NCBI RefSeq assembly: GCF_000428125.1
Contig: NZ_ATZI01000018.1
Location: 1-49,901, forward strand
Direction: 5' to 3'
DNA from: Bacteroides graminisolvens DSM 19988 = JCM 15093
GTDB lineage: Bacteria > Bacteroidota > Bacteroidia > Bacteroidales > Bacteroidaceae
Length of the DNA: 49,901 bases
Shown here: positions 1-9,656 of the stretch, in pieces
Numbering within the stretch: the stretch's first letter is position 1
Layout of the letters: every line of letters starts with the position of its first letter
The notes under the pieces: model-generated
What the model was told of the DNA's origin: nothing
Database searches by the model: none
Seen by the model: only the letters and a program-made list of their open reading frames with translations
Translations under genes and position numbers: made by a program

Positions 1-99
1 GCTGCACTTATAGACAGAATTACGCAAAAAGCTTATCTGGTAAATATGAACGGGGATTCTTACAGACTGAAGCAGACGAAATTATTAAACAAAAAATAA
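1..99 (+). CDS. IstB-like IS21 helper ATPase, C-terminal fragment (runs in from left edge)
   Basis: The first frame reads 32 residues and stops at 97-99. The segment ALIDRITQKAYLVNMNGDSY followed by RLK matches the conserved tail of IstB proteins, where an ALIDR(I/L) helix is followed by a strand ending in G-x-S-Y-R. IstB is the AAA+ ATP-binding partner of the IstA transposase and stimulates strand transfer at the element ends. The start and the Walker motifs lie to the left of the window, so it cannot be told whether the gene is intact. It is recognised from family memory of a short fragment. Confidence 0.72.
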   Translation, partial: AALIDRITQKAYLVNMNGDSYRLKQTKLLNKK

Positions 100-250
100 A
101 TGATTTATTATGTGTATAGAAGTTTATCTAAACAGAAAACGGGAAAAGGGAAAATATCCTTTGCCACGTTCCAACATTTTAATATTTTTGCAAGTGGCAG
201 TGGTCCATTTTTTAATTATTATATGGTACCTTTTCTGATTATTATTTACA
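1..250 (+). mobile_element. IS21-family insertion sequence, right end only
   Basis: Only the right-hand part of the element is in the window: the end of the IstB helper gene (1-99) followed by about 150 bp of AT-rich non-coding terminus. The right tip is placed at 249-250. Read on the minus strand the tip begins TGTAAATAATAATCAG, which fits the 5'-TG...CA-3' ends of IS21 elements, and the interrupted AbiEi-like reading frame leaves its family pattern exactly there. The left end, IstA and the target duplication lie outside the window, so the tip is inferred and not confirmed by a repeat. Confidence 0.6.
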
Positions 251-547
251 TAACAAAGCTACATAATAAGGCTTATTCAAAGATTTCATCAGATCATCAA
301 TGAACAAATATGGTGGAAGCATTCCCTGATTGGAGTAACTGGGTGGTATGATTACATAAAAGCCTTTCCTTATTTGAGCAATTTGTCTCTTGGTCTTATA
401 TCTGTACAAGCCTTGCAGCAATGTTTTTTCAGACGACTTGAAACGATTACGTAATTCTTTAAACGTAAAGGTATAGCGCCCTTTGGATTGTAGTTCAACA
501 AAGAACTGATCCCATTTGTTGCTTCTATCTGATTTCAAATCTACCAT
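251..547 (-). pseudogene. AbiEi-like antitoxin/transcriptional regulator, truncated by IS21
   Basis: The minus-strand frame starts at 547 (MVDLKSDRSNKWDQFF) and runs about 97 residues before entering the IS end, where it stops at once after YYVALLCK. The preserved part resembles the N-terminal winged-helix region of AbiEi-type antitoxins: a helical DNA-binding start, the phrase IRKGFYVI(I)PP, then a D-(D/x)-LM...YYVALL helix that in the family normally continues into an (S/A)AA-x-HG-A segment. That continuation is missing, consistent with IS21 insertion at about position 250. Family members repress their own type IV toxin-antitoxin operon or act alone as regulators. No AbiEii-like toxin is visible here. 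The remnant is probably non-functional. Confidence 0.65.
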
Positions 548-735
548 AAATCACATTTGCGAAACACTACATAATTTGTAGTTGTTTGCAAATATATATA
601 ATTTATTTAAGATTTAAAGTGGTTAGACATAAAATTAAATAGTCTTACTTTTTTTGATGGTATATTTTATAGAATTAAGCTTGATCACGGACAGGAAATT
701 CATTTGCACAATCAAGTGGTGCATAAATTAAATAT

Positions 736-766
736 TTTGATTAGATTCGCAAGGTGTATAGCTTTG
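736..766 (+). promoter_or_regulatory. Bacteroidetes-type sigma-ABfr promoter for the DUF1593 gene
   Basis: A -33 box TTTG (736-739) is followed by a 19-nt spacer and the -7 box TAGCTTTG (759-766), an exact fit to the Bacteroidetes TTTG-N19-TAnnTTTG consensus. Transcription should begin near 773, giving a leader of about 55 nt before the start codon at 830. The rest of the 548-829 gap shows nothing else recognisable. Confidence 0.7.
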
Positions 767-829
767 GCAAGTCTTACTCCGGTGAAATCACATTTATCAT
801 CCTGTTAGGGGATATAGCAACAGATTACT

Positions 830-2257
830 ATGAAAACATTATTCTTAAAACTATTTTCAACCTGTATTTTCCTGACAATCAGTGCAAATGGTGCTGCGAA
901 GAGTTATGTTGCAGACAGCAAAACGCCGAAACCTCGAATTGTTATAATGACAGATATCGGACCCGGTGATGTTGAGCCGGACGACATGGAATCGGCTGTC
1001 CGACTGCTAGCTTATGCCGACCGATTTGAAATAGAGGCACTTATTACCACTATCGGCTGGAATTGCGACCCGTACCCTACGGATTGGGCTGAGTATTTGC
1101 ATCAGGTCATTGATGGATATGGGACGGATGTGAAGAACTTGATGAAGCGTTCTGCACAGACAGCATTTATGTCGGTCGATGCGGAACGGAATAAACCTCA
1201 AAAGCTGGGATATTGGCCAAGTGTGGAGTATATACGTCAGCGTACGGTCATGGGCAGTCAGCGGGCCGGTATCGGTGTTATAGGTGAAGGTAACGACACG
1301 GACGGAAGCCGGTTGATCATTCAATTGGTTGATGAGGCCGACGAGCGTCCGATTTGGTTTTGTGCCTGGGGAGGTGCCAATACGCTGGCTCAGGCGGTGT
1401 GGCGGGTGAAGAAGGAGCGCTCGAAAGAGGAATTAGATCGTTTTCTCCACAAAATCCGATTGTATACCATTACAGATCAGGACATGCAGTACAACATGCG
1501 CATGAATCGTGCTTATAGTTCCCATCAATGGCTTAGGCAGGAGTTTGCCAATGATTTGATGTTGATTTGGGATGAGTCGGCTTGGTTGACGCAGTGCGAA
1601 CTTGGCAGCAAGAATTGGGAATTATATGCCAAGTATGTTCAAGGGCACGGGCAAATGGGCGCTGTTTATCCACGTTACAAATATGGTGTGGAAGGAGATA
1701 CCCCGAGTTTTCTTCATGTGATGCCTAACGGTTTGAATGATCCGGATGACCCCGAGCAAGTTGGCTGGGGAGGGTATCACCTGTTCGGTATGTCGCCCGA
1801 TAGCATTACTGACGCGTGGACAAACTGGCAACCGTCACAGAAAAGCATTTCCCGGCGTTATGAAGAACATTTCTATCCGGACGAGTTTAATGATTTTGCA
1901 GCGCGTATGCAGTGGGCTGCTGAGGGTAAAGGAAATCGCAATCCCGTAGTTATCGTCAACGGCATAAAAGGTTTGCAACTCGTGGTCATTAAAGCAGTGG
2001 CAGGTAAGACCGTCAAATTGAATGCAACCCAAAGTTATGATCCTGATAACGATCAGCTAAAGTTTCATTGGTGGCAACAGCCCGAGGCCGGTACATACAG
2101 ACAAAAGATAAGTATCCATACGACTGATTCTGATTGCCTTGAAATAGCCATTCCTAAAGATGCACAGGGTAAGAGTCTACACTTTGTTTGTGAGGTTCAC
2201 GATAGTGGTCCTTTCAATTTGGTTTCTTACCGACGAATTATTATACATGTAAAATAG
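830..2257 (+). CDS. DUF1593 (Sde182-like, nucleoside-hydrolase fold) secreted protein
   Basis: This 475-residue protein starts with a signal peptide (residues 1-23, MKTLFLKLFSTCIFLTISANG) and is therefore exported. Residues about 35-310 carry the DUF1593 / cellulose-binding Sde182 N-terminal domain. The RIVIMTDIGPGDVEPDDMES motif near residues 36-55 is an Asp-rich strand-turn like the Ca/ribose-binding site of inosine-uridine nucleoside hydrolases, and WFCAWGGANTLAQA and YTITDQDMQ segments follow. The C-terminal ~90 residues form an Ig-like beta-sandwich (N-A-T-x-S-Y-D-P-D-N-D) typical of the family. The substrate is unproven: the fold suggests hydrolysis of an N- or O-ribosyl/glycosyl bond, and relatives sit among glycan-degradation genes. 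It is apparently monocistronic with its own promoter. Confidence 0.86.
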   Translation: MKTLFLKLFSTCIFLTISANGAAKSYVADSKTPKPRIVIMTDIGPGDVEPDDMESAVRLLAYADRFEIEALITTIGWNCDPYPTDWAEYLHQVIDGYGTDVKNLMKRSAQTAFMSVDAERNKPQKLGYWPSVEYIRQRTVMGSQRAGIGVIGEGNDTDGSRLIIQLVDEADERPIWFCAWGGANTLAQAVWRVKKERSKEELDRFLHKIRLYTITDQDMQYNMRMNRAYSSHQWLRQEFANDLMLIWDESAWLTQCELGSKNWELYAKYVQGHGQMGAVYPRYKYGVEGDTPSFLHVMPNGLNDPDDPEQVGWGGYHLFGMSPDSITDAWTNWQPSQKSISRRYEEHFYPDEFNDFAARMQWAAEGKGNRNPVVIVNGIKGLQLVVIKAVAGKTVKLNATQSYDPDNDQLKFHWWQQPEAGTYRQKISIHTTDSDCLEIAIPKDAQGKSLHFVCEVHDSGPFNLVSYRRIIIHVK

Positions 2258-2324
2258 GATTTTGAATTCCTTTGGAATCTAGATACTAGCGGGATGTTCT
2301 CGTAAAGCCAAGTAGGGTATGGGC

Positions 2325-2390
2325 AAAAAAAAAGGAGTCACGCCTGACTCCAACCTTTGTTAACCTTAAATCTAATACTATGAAAAACAC
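2325..2390 (-). ncRNA. Candidate small RNA, copy A of a three-copy repeat
   Basis: On the minus strand a -7 box TACCTTTG (2395-2402, seen as CAAAGGTA on plus) with an upstream TTG at the proper ~19-nt spacing is followed by ~55 nt of non-coding sequence and a perfect 7-bp GC-rich hairpin (GGAGTCA/TGACTCC, 2334-2351) ending in nine T residues (2325-2333). This is a complete promoter-transcript-intrinsic terminator unit of about 65 nt. The homology with copies B and C covers about 2319-2470 and includes ~65 nt upstream of the promoter. It starts ~13 nt beyond the alaX stop codon, on the same strand. The 5' end is estimated. It may belong to a known Bacteroides paralogous sRNA family; that is unchecked. 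Confidence 0.66.
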
Positions 2391-2482
2391 ATTGCAAAGG
2401 TACGCACTTTTTTGAAATTTGCAAGCGTTGCGTGCGAAAATATGTGTTTTATAACATGATTTAATAATTTGTATTTTAAAAA

Positions 2483-2941
2483 CTAACTTAACTTAAATCG
2501 AATTCGTAGCCGTCCGTTTTCAAAATCACTGCTGATAATCTTGAAAGTCCCTATTTCCGAGGTGTTGTTGACATGTGTGCCGATGCAGGCACAAGTATCA
2601 TAATTGCCTACTTTAACGATACGTAACAAATCACTCGCTTCTTCGGGAAGTTTGCTGAGATCAACATCGTGGGGCACTTCTTCGCGTGAGCAGAATTCAA
2701 CCGTTACCGGTAAATGTTGCTTGATGACTTCATTTACTTTATCTTCAATATCCTGCATCTGGTCTGCCGTGGGACAGGCAGGAAGCAGGTAATCGCATTT
2801 ACTCTTTTTTCGTTCAATGTGTGCATTTTTAGAGCGGGGGCAACCAAACATCCTTACCATGGTTTGGTTCAGAATGTGTTCTGCTGTATGCATTGGCGGA
2901 TGCTCCTGTTTGTTATGCTCGTTTAATATGGGCTTTTCCAT
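2483..2941 (-). CDS. alaX: AlaX-type alanyl/threonyl-tRNA editing protein (SAD domain)
   Basis: The protein has 152 residues from the ATG at 2941. An upstream in-frame ATG (3019) would run through sRNA copy B and add 26 unconserved residues, so it is rejected. It is a stand-alone SAD domain as in AlaX and the editing domain of ThrRS/AlaRS: the zinc-binding pair HTAEH (H18, H22) and the second half-site C-x3-H in CACIGTH (C119, H123) are both present. Such proteins hydrolyse mischarged Ser- or Gly-tRNA(Ala) or related species in the cytoplasm and so protect translation fidelity. The length fits the short AlaX-S type. It lies between two direct copies of the repeat sRNA, with no obvious operon partner. 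Confidence 0.85.
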   Translation of the reverse strand: MEKPILNEHNKQEHPPMHTAEHILNQTMVRMFGCPRSKNAHIERKKSKCDYLLPACPTADQMQDIEDKVNEVIKQHLPVTVEFCSREEVPHDVDLSKLPEEASDLLRIVKVGNYDTCACIGTHVNNTSEIGTFKIISSDFENGRLRIRFKLS

Positions 2942-2990
2942 TGTTTTTTTTGTTATGGTGTCCTGAACTCCTTGATTTTCGCTTATGGGC

Positions 2991-3056
2991 AAAAAAAAAG
3001 GAGTCACGCCTGACTCCAACCTTTGTTAACCTTAAATCTAATACTATGAAAAACAC
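2991..3056 (-). ncRNA. Candidate small RNA, copy B of the three-copy repeat
   Basis: This has the same architecture as copy A: -7 box TACCTTTG on the minus strand (3061-3068), ~55-nt body, hairpin GGAGTCA/TGACTCC (3000-3017) and nine Ts (2991-2999). The conserved block is about 2984-3136. The body and hairpin are identical to copy A over the part compared, while the promoter-upstream part differs at several bases, so selection appears strongest on the transcript. It sits ~55 nt downstream of the GH43 stop codon on the same strand and directly upstream of alaX, so its terminator ends ~50 nt before the alaX start. Confidence 0.66.
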
Positions 3057-3191
3057 ATTGCAAAGGTACGTACTTTTTTGAAATCTGCAAGTTTCGTGTG
3101 CGAAAACATGTGTTTTATAACATGATTTAATATTTTGGAGTTGAAAGGCAAATGTTATAAACGCTTATTAAGAATTTCAACTTGGCTTTTC

Positions 3192-5321
<2,130 letters not shown>

Positions 5322-5936
5322 ATGGAAAAATCACCGTTGGATTCGGTCTTTGTAAAGGGATATATTTTAGTTCCCAAAGCGCTCATGGAAAGTCGTCTGG
5401 CCGACAGATCCAAGGTTTGTAGCGAGTTTGAAGCTTTTATGCTTGTTTTGTGCCATGTGAATTACCGCGATGCCACGTTTGATGTGTATGGAACGAATGA
5501 ACTCTGCAAGCGAGGGGAGTCTTTTCGCAGCATGCAGACTTGGGCCGATATGTTTGGCTGGAGTCGTGCCAAGACGCGTCGCTATTTTGAGAAGCTGGAG
5601 AAAATAAATGTAATTATGCTGCTTGCACACAAGAGAACAACACATATTCGGGTGATTAATTATGATTTGTGGACAGGGGTGCGCAAGGATGCCTACAAGA
5701 AGGATCCTAATTATGAAAAGGAATTTCAGGAGTTTTGGGATTATTATCATGAAACGACACAAATGCGTAAGGTAAACATAGCACGGGCAAAGAAGGAGTG
5801 GAGCATGCTCACGGCCGAAGAGCGCAAGCTGGCGTATAAAAACGTAGACAATTATTATTATTACCTAACAAACACACGTTATTGCAAGCAGGCGGCTTCG
5901 TACCTCAAAGATAAAAGCTTTTTGGATGAAGATTGA
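5322..5936 (+). CDS. Winged-helix, phage-replisome-organiser-like orphan protein
   Basis: The protein has 204 residues from ATG 5322 (MEKSPLDSVF); an in-frame ATG at 5286 would add 12 poorly coding residues. Residues ~1-115 look like a winged-helix DNA-binding domain (MQTWADMFGWSRAKTRRYFE reads as a recognition helix region). The C-terminus (about 130-204: FQEFWDYYHE, K...A...W..L..EER..A, YCKQAASYLKD, FLDED) matches the short C-terminal tail found in phage and plasmid DnaD/replication-organiser proteins, a helicase-loader-like role. No phage or plasmid genes accompany it, so it is probably a domesticated or leftover mobile-element gene. The function is inferred from pattern only. Confidence 0.55.
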   Translation: MEKSPLDSVFVKGYILVPKALMESRLADRSKVCSEFEAFMLVLCHVNYRDATFDVYGTNELCKRGESFRSMQTWADMFGWSRAKTRRYFEKLEKINVIMLLAHKRTTHIRVINYDLWTGVRKDAYKKDPNYEKEFQEFWDYYHETTQMRKVNIARAKKEWSMLTAEERKLAYKNVDNYYYYLTNTRYCKQAASYLKDKSFLDED

Positions 5937-5968
5937 TGAGACGGGAACGCAAAAGTTGGGGTATGGGC

Positions 5969-6034
5969 AAAAAAAAAGGAGTCACGCCTGACTCCAACCT
6001 TTGTTAACCTTAAATCTAATACTATGAAAAACAC
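5969..6034 (-). ncRNA. Candidate small RNA, copy C of the three-copy repeat
   Basis: This third copy has -7 box TACCTTTG on minus (6039-6046), the same body, hairpin GGAGTCA/TGACTCC (5978-5995) and nine Ts (5969-5977). The conserved block is about 5962-6115 and begins ~30 nt beyond the uvrB stop codon on the same strand. As with copies A and B, the transcript-encoding half is essentially unchanged while the upstream half carries substitutions. It is convergent with the orphan gene ending at 5936 and would also terminate transcription coming from uvrB. Confidence 0.66.
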
Positions 6035-6145
6035 ATTGCAAAGGTACGCACTTTTTTGGTATTTGCAAGTGTTGTGTACGAAAACATGTGTTTTATAACA
6101 TGATTTAATATTTTGAACCTTGAAATGTTTAATTATGTAACAGAT

Positions 6146-8179
6146 TTACACAGTTTCCCACTTCTCTTTCATCAGGTCTTCCAGCTTCAACAACTCGTCG
6201 CGGTATTGTGCCGCTTCAATGAACTCGAGCTTTTTAGCGGCTTCCTGCATCAGCTTACGTGTCCGGTCAATGGCTTTCTGCATCTGTTCACGGTTCATGT
6301 ATTGCACTACGGGATCGGCTGCAATGTTAGGCCTTTCGGGTTCAATGTAAGCTTTGGCTCGCTGCGCATCGTTCTCGGTCAGGTTGTCTTTGAATACAGA
6401 AAGATTGCGCGCCTTAATAATTTGTTGCGGTGTAATGCCGTTGGCTTCGTTATAGGCCAGCTGTTTTTCGCGTCGTCTGTTGGTCTCGTCAATGGTCAGT
6501 TGCATGCTGTCGGTTATCTTGTCGGCATACATAATGACCTTTCCGTTAACGTTTCGGGCGGCACGGCCTGCCGTTTGCGTGAGTGAACGGTGCGAACGAA
6601 GGAAACCTTCTTTGTCGGCATCCAGAATAGCAACCAAGGAAACCTCGGGTAAGTCGAGCCCTTCACGGAGTAGGTTGACTCCAATTAGTACATCGTACAC
6701 ACCTTGGCGAAGATCATCCATGATTTTAACGCGCTGCAACGTGTCAACATCACTGTGGATGTAGTTGCAACTTACCTGATTGTTGAGCAGGAATTCGGTA
6801 AGCTCCTCGGCCATTCGTTTGGTGAGGGTAGTTACCAACACACGCTCGTTCTTTTCAATACGTTGCTGTATCTCTTCCATCAAATCATCAATCTGATTCA
6901 TGCTGGGACGCACATCGATGATCGGATCCAGTAGTCCGGTAGGACGTATAACCTGTTCAACAACGACGCCTTCGGAGCGGATTAGCTCGTAATCGGCCGG
7001 TGTGGCACTCACGTAAATAATCTGTTTGGCCAGTTCCTCAAACTCTTCAAATTTCAGCGGACGGTTGTCGAGTGCGGCAGGAAGTCTGAAACCGTATTCA
7101 ACCAAATTGGTCTTTCGTGCCCGGTCGCCTCCGTACATGGCTCTGATTTGCGGCACGCTCACGTGGCTTTCATCAATGACCATCAGGAAATCATCGGGGA
7201 AAAAGTCGAGCAGACAGTAGGGGCGTGTGCCGGCCTCGCGACCATCAAAATAGCGTGAATAGTTCTCAATGCCCGAGCAGTGTCCCAGCTCCCGAATCAT
7301 TTCCATGTCATACGTTACACGTTCGTACAGTCTTTTGGCTTCGTAGGATCTGCCCATTGATTCGAAGTAGGCCACCTGACGTGTCAGGTCGTCTTCAATC
7401 ATGTGGATGGCCCGTTGTGTGGCCTCCTTGGTTGTCATGAATAGGTTGGCCGGATATATCTTATACGATTCGAACACTCCTACGGTTATGCCCGAAAGTG
7501 GGTCGACTTCCTCAATGGCGTCTACCTCATCGCCCCAGAAAATAATGCGTAGTATGTGATCGGAATAGGCCAGTGCAATGTCAACGGTATCTCCTTTTAC
7601 GCGGAAGTTACCCCGGTTCAGGTCAATGTCGTTGCGCACATACAGGCTGTCGACCAGTCGGCGCAGAAATACATTACGGTTAACGGCTTTTCCTTTTTCA
7701 ACATCAATCACGTTGCTATAGAAATCGGCCGGGTTACCCATACCGTAGATGCACGATACGGACGACACAACCAGCACGTCCTGACGTCCTGAAAGAAGGG
7801 CGGAAGTAGCGGCAAGTCTCAGTTTATCGATCTCGTCATTGATGGCAAGGTCTTTTTCAATATACGTATCACTGCCCGGCAGGTAAGCCTCAGGCTGATA
7901 GTAATCGTAGTAAGATACGTAATACTCAACCGCATTGTTGGGAAAGAAGCTTTTAAACTCGCTGTAAAGCTGTGCGGCCAATGTTTTGTTGTGGCTTAAA
8001 ATCAATGTGGGTTTATTGATGTTTTTCACCACATTGGCAATGGTGAATGTTTTTCCGGAACCGGTAACACCCAGAAGCGTCTGCGCGGGCACTCCCTGAA
8101 GTACACCTTCAGTGAGTTGTGCAATCGCTTCCGGCTGGTCACCGGTAGGTTGGTAAGCTGATGTTAGCTCAAAATTCAT
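6146..8179 (-). CDS. uvrB: UvrB, excinuclease ABC subunit B
   Basis: This 677-residue protein has the full UvrB architecture. Walker A GVTGSGKTFT lies near residue 40, the beta-hairpin YYDYYQPEAY near 93-102 inserts between the DNA strands, and the helicase motif VIDESH near 336 is followed by YVSATPADYEL. QTAGRAARNVNGKV is motif VI. The C-terminal UVR domain (about 632-667) binds UvrC. It verifies damage delivered by UvrA and recruits UvrC in nucleotide excision repair. Its ATG (8177-8179) shares one base with the stop of the upstream NCS2 permease gene (TAATG), so it is probably translationally coupled to it. The uvrA gene lies ~8 kb away on the other strand. Confidence 0.97.
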   Translation of the reverse strand: MNFELTSAYQPTGDQPEAIAQLTEGVLQGVPAQTLLGVTGSGKTFTIANVVKNINKPTLILSHNKTLAAQLYSEFKSFFPNNAVEYYVSYYDYYQPEAYLPGSDTYIEKDLAINDEIDKLRLAATSALLSGRQDVLVVSSVSCIYGMGNPADFYSNVIDVEKGKAVNRNVFLRRLVDSLYVRNDIDLNRGNFRVKGDTVDIALAYSDHILRIIFWGDEVDAIEEVDPLSGITVGVFESYKIYPANLFMTTKEATQRAIHMIEDDLTRQVAYFESMGRSYEAKRLYERVTYDMEMIRELGHCSGIENYSRYFDGREAGTRPYCLLDFFPDDFLMVIDESHVSVPQIRAMYGGDRARKTNLVEYGFRLPAALDNRPLKFEEFEELAKQIIYVSATPADYELIRSEGVVVEQVIRPTGLLDPIIDVRPSMNQIDDLMEEIQQRIEKNERVLVTTLTKRMAEELTEFLLNNQVSCNYIHSDVDTLQRVKIMDDLRQGVYDVLIGVNLLREGLDLPEVSLVAILDADKEGFLRSHRSLTQTAGRAARNVNGKVIMYADKITDSMQLTIDETNRRREKQLAYNEANGITPQQIIKARNLSVFKDNLTENDAQRAKAYIEPERPNIAADPVVQYMNREQMQKAIDRTRKLMQEAAKKLEFIEAAQYRDELLKLEDLMKEKWETV

Positions 8180-9474
8180 TATCCGAGAATCAATTTTAAT
8201 ATGAATAACACAGAAAGGATATACATGGTTGCGGATATCTTTTTGTATTCTCCCGTAAACAGTTTAATGATGACATAACTTAACATACCCAGCACGATAC
8301 CGTCGGCAATGGAGTAGGTCAGTACCATCATCAGCATGGTAACGAAGGCAGGCAGCGCTTCGGATATGTCACTCAGGTCAATGTTCGGTATGTTTCCAAT
8401 CATCAATACGCCCACAATGAACAAGGCACCTGTAGTTGCCGCACTTGGAATGAGCAGAAACAGTGGCGCAAAGAACAAGGCAATGATGAAAAGAACGGCT
8501 ACGGTAAGAGAAGTCAGTCCGGTGCGTCCCCCTTCGCTGATGCCCGATGCACTCTCCACATAAGAACCTACGGTTGATGTTCCGCATACGGCTCCGAAAG
8601 TCGTACCGATGGCGTCTGCCAAAAGAGCTTCCTTGATGTGAGGAATCTTACCGTCTTTGTCCATCAACCCGGCTTTGGATGTTACCCCGATCAACGTACC
8701 GATGGTGTCAAACAAATCCATAAAAATCAGCACAAAAACAATGATCAGCATATCGACAGAGAATATCTGACTGAAATCGAACTGCATGAAGGTAGGCGCC
8801 ATGGAGTGCGGCATGGATACGGGTGAGAAGTTATCGGGCAACAAGGTTACTCCCATTGGAATACCGATAGCCGTACAAGCCATGATGCTGTAAAATAGAG
8901 CACCTTTCACGTTCTTCTTCATCAGGATACCACTTAGAATGATACCGATAATAGCCAGCACGGCGGCAGGTGTAAACTTACCCAGCATCACGAAAGTAGC
9001 TTCGTTTGACACAATGATACCGGCATTCTTTAGTCCGATGAAGGAAATGAACATACCGATACCGGCTGATATGGCGTAACGCAAACTCATGGGAATGCTG
9101 TTTACGATGGCCTCACGGATATTGAAAGCAGTAATTAAGATAAAGATGACACCTTCTATGAGGACCGCAGCCAATGCTGTTTGCCAGCTAAGGCCCATGC
9201 CCTGTACTAAGGTGAAAGCGAAAAAGGCGTTGACTCCCATGGCTGGGGCAAGTGCAACAGGCAATTTGGCCATGATTGCCATGCAGAATGTGGCTACGGC
9301 AGATGCCAGAGCGGTGGCGGTGAAGACTGATTCTTTGCTCATTCCTGCCTGCGAAAGAATGTCGGGGTTTACAGCCAAAATGTACGACATCGTTAAAAAG
9401 GTAGTAATACCGGCAACAATCTCCGTTCTGATACTTGTCTGGCCATGATAGCCAAATAAATGGGTAAATTTCAT
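8179..9474 (-). CDS. NCS2-family (AzgA-like) nucleobase permease
   Basis: The protein has 431 residues from ATG 9474 (MKFTHLFGYHGQTSIRTEIV); the longer open frame to 9621 adds a Cys-containing, non-homologous leader and is rejected. About 12-14 hydrophobic segments are visible. Family hallmarks are EIVAGITTFLTMSYIL at the N-terminus, MGVNAFFAF (TM3), the AISAGIGMFISFIGL segment and the TSTVGSYVESASGISEGGRTGLT region of the NCS2/AzgA group. It imports hypoxanthine/guanine/adenine or a related base, probably by proton symport, across the inner membrane. Co-transcription with uvrB is indicated by the TAATG junction, though no functional link is obvious. Confidence 0.92.
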   Translation of the reverse strand: MKFTHLFGYHGQTSIRTEIVAGITTFLTMSYILAVNPDILSQAGMSKESVFTATALASAVATFCMAIMAKLPVALAPAMGVNAFFAFTLVQGMGLSWQTALAAVLIEGVIFILITAFNIREAIVNSIPMSLRYAISAGIGMFISFIGLKNAGIIVSNEATFVMLGKFTPAAVLAIIGIILSGILMKKNVKGALFYSIMACTAIGIPMGVTLLPDNFSPVSMPHSMAPTFMQFDFSQIFSVDMLIIVFVLIFMDLFDTIGTLIGVTSKAGLMDKDGKIPHIKEALLADAIGTTFGAVCGTSTVGSYVESASGISEGGRTGLTSLTVAVLFIIALFFAPLFLLIPSAATTGALFIVGVLMIGNIPNIDLSDISEALPAFVTMLMMVLTYSIADGIVLGMLSYVIIKLFTGEYKKISATMYILSVLFILKLILG

Positions 9475-9574
9475 TTTGAGTACTTTTTCTTTAAATGTGT
9501 TATAAAATGGATAAAAAAAGCCCTTTGGGCAAAAACAAGTGGCAATATTCGGCAAAAATGTCGAGATATACAAA

Positions 9575-9603
9575 TTGTTTTTCCAAATTAATTCTTTACT
9601 TTG
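9575..9603 (+). promoter_or_regulatory. Near-consensus promoter for paaK
   Basis: TTG (9575-9577), an 18-nt spacer and TTACTTTG (9596-9603) match the Bacteroidetes promoter with one mismatch in the -7 box. The paaK start codon is ~54 nt downstream. Confidence 0.4.
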
Positions 9604-9656
9604 CAACATTATCAAACTCAAATACTGATACTACTAACATTTATATACCGAAAAGC

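Noticed and set aside
100..303. 67-residue plus-strand ORF after istB
   Set aside because: It lies in the non-coding IS21 end and crosses into the antitoxin gene; low-complexity hydrophobic translation without family pattern.
2378..2412. ATGAAAAACACATTGCAAAGG in each repeat read as a short plus-strand peptide start
   Set aside because: The same bases form the minus-strand promoter TACCTTTG and the frame differs after the repeat in each copy; no conserved stop or length.
2941..3019. Longer alaX start at 3019
   Set aside because: The extra 26 codons lie inside sRNA copy B and show no family similarity; ATG 2941 opens directly into the conserved region.
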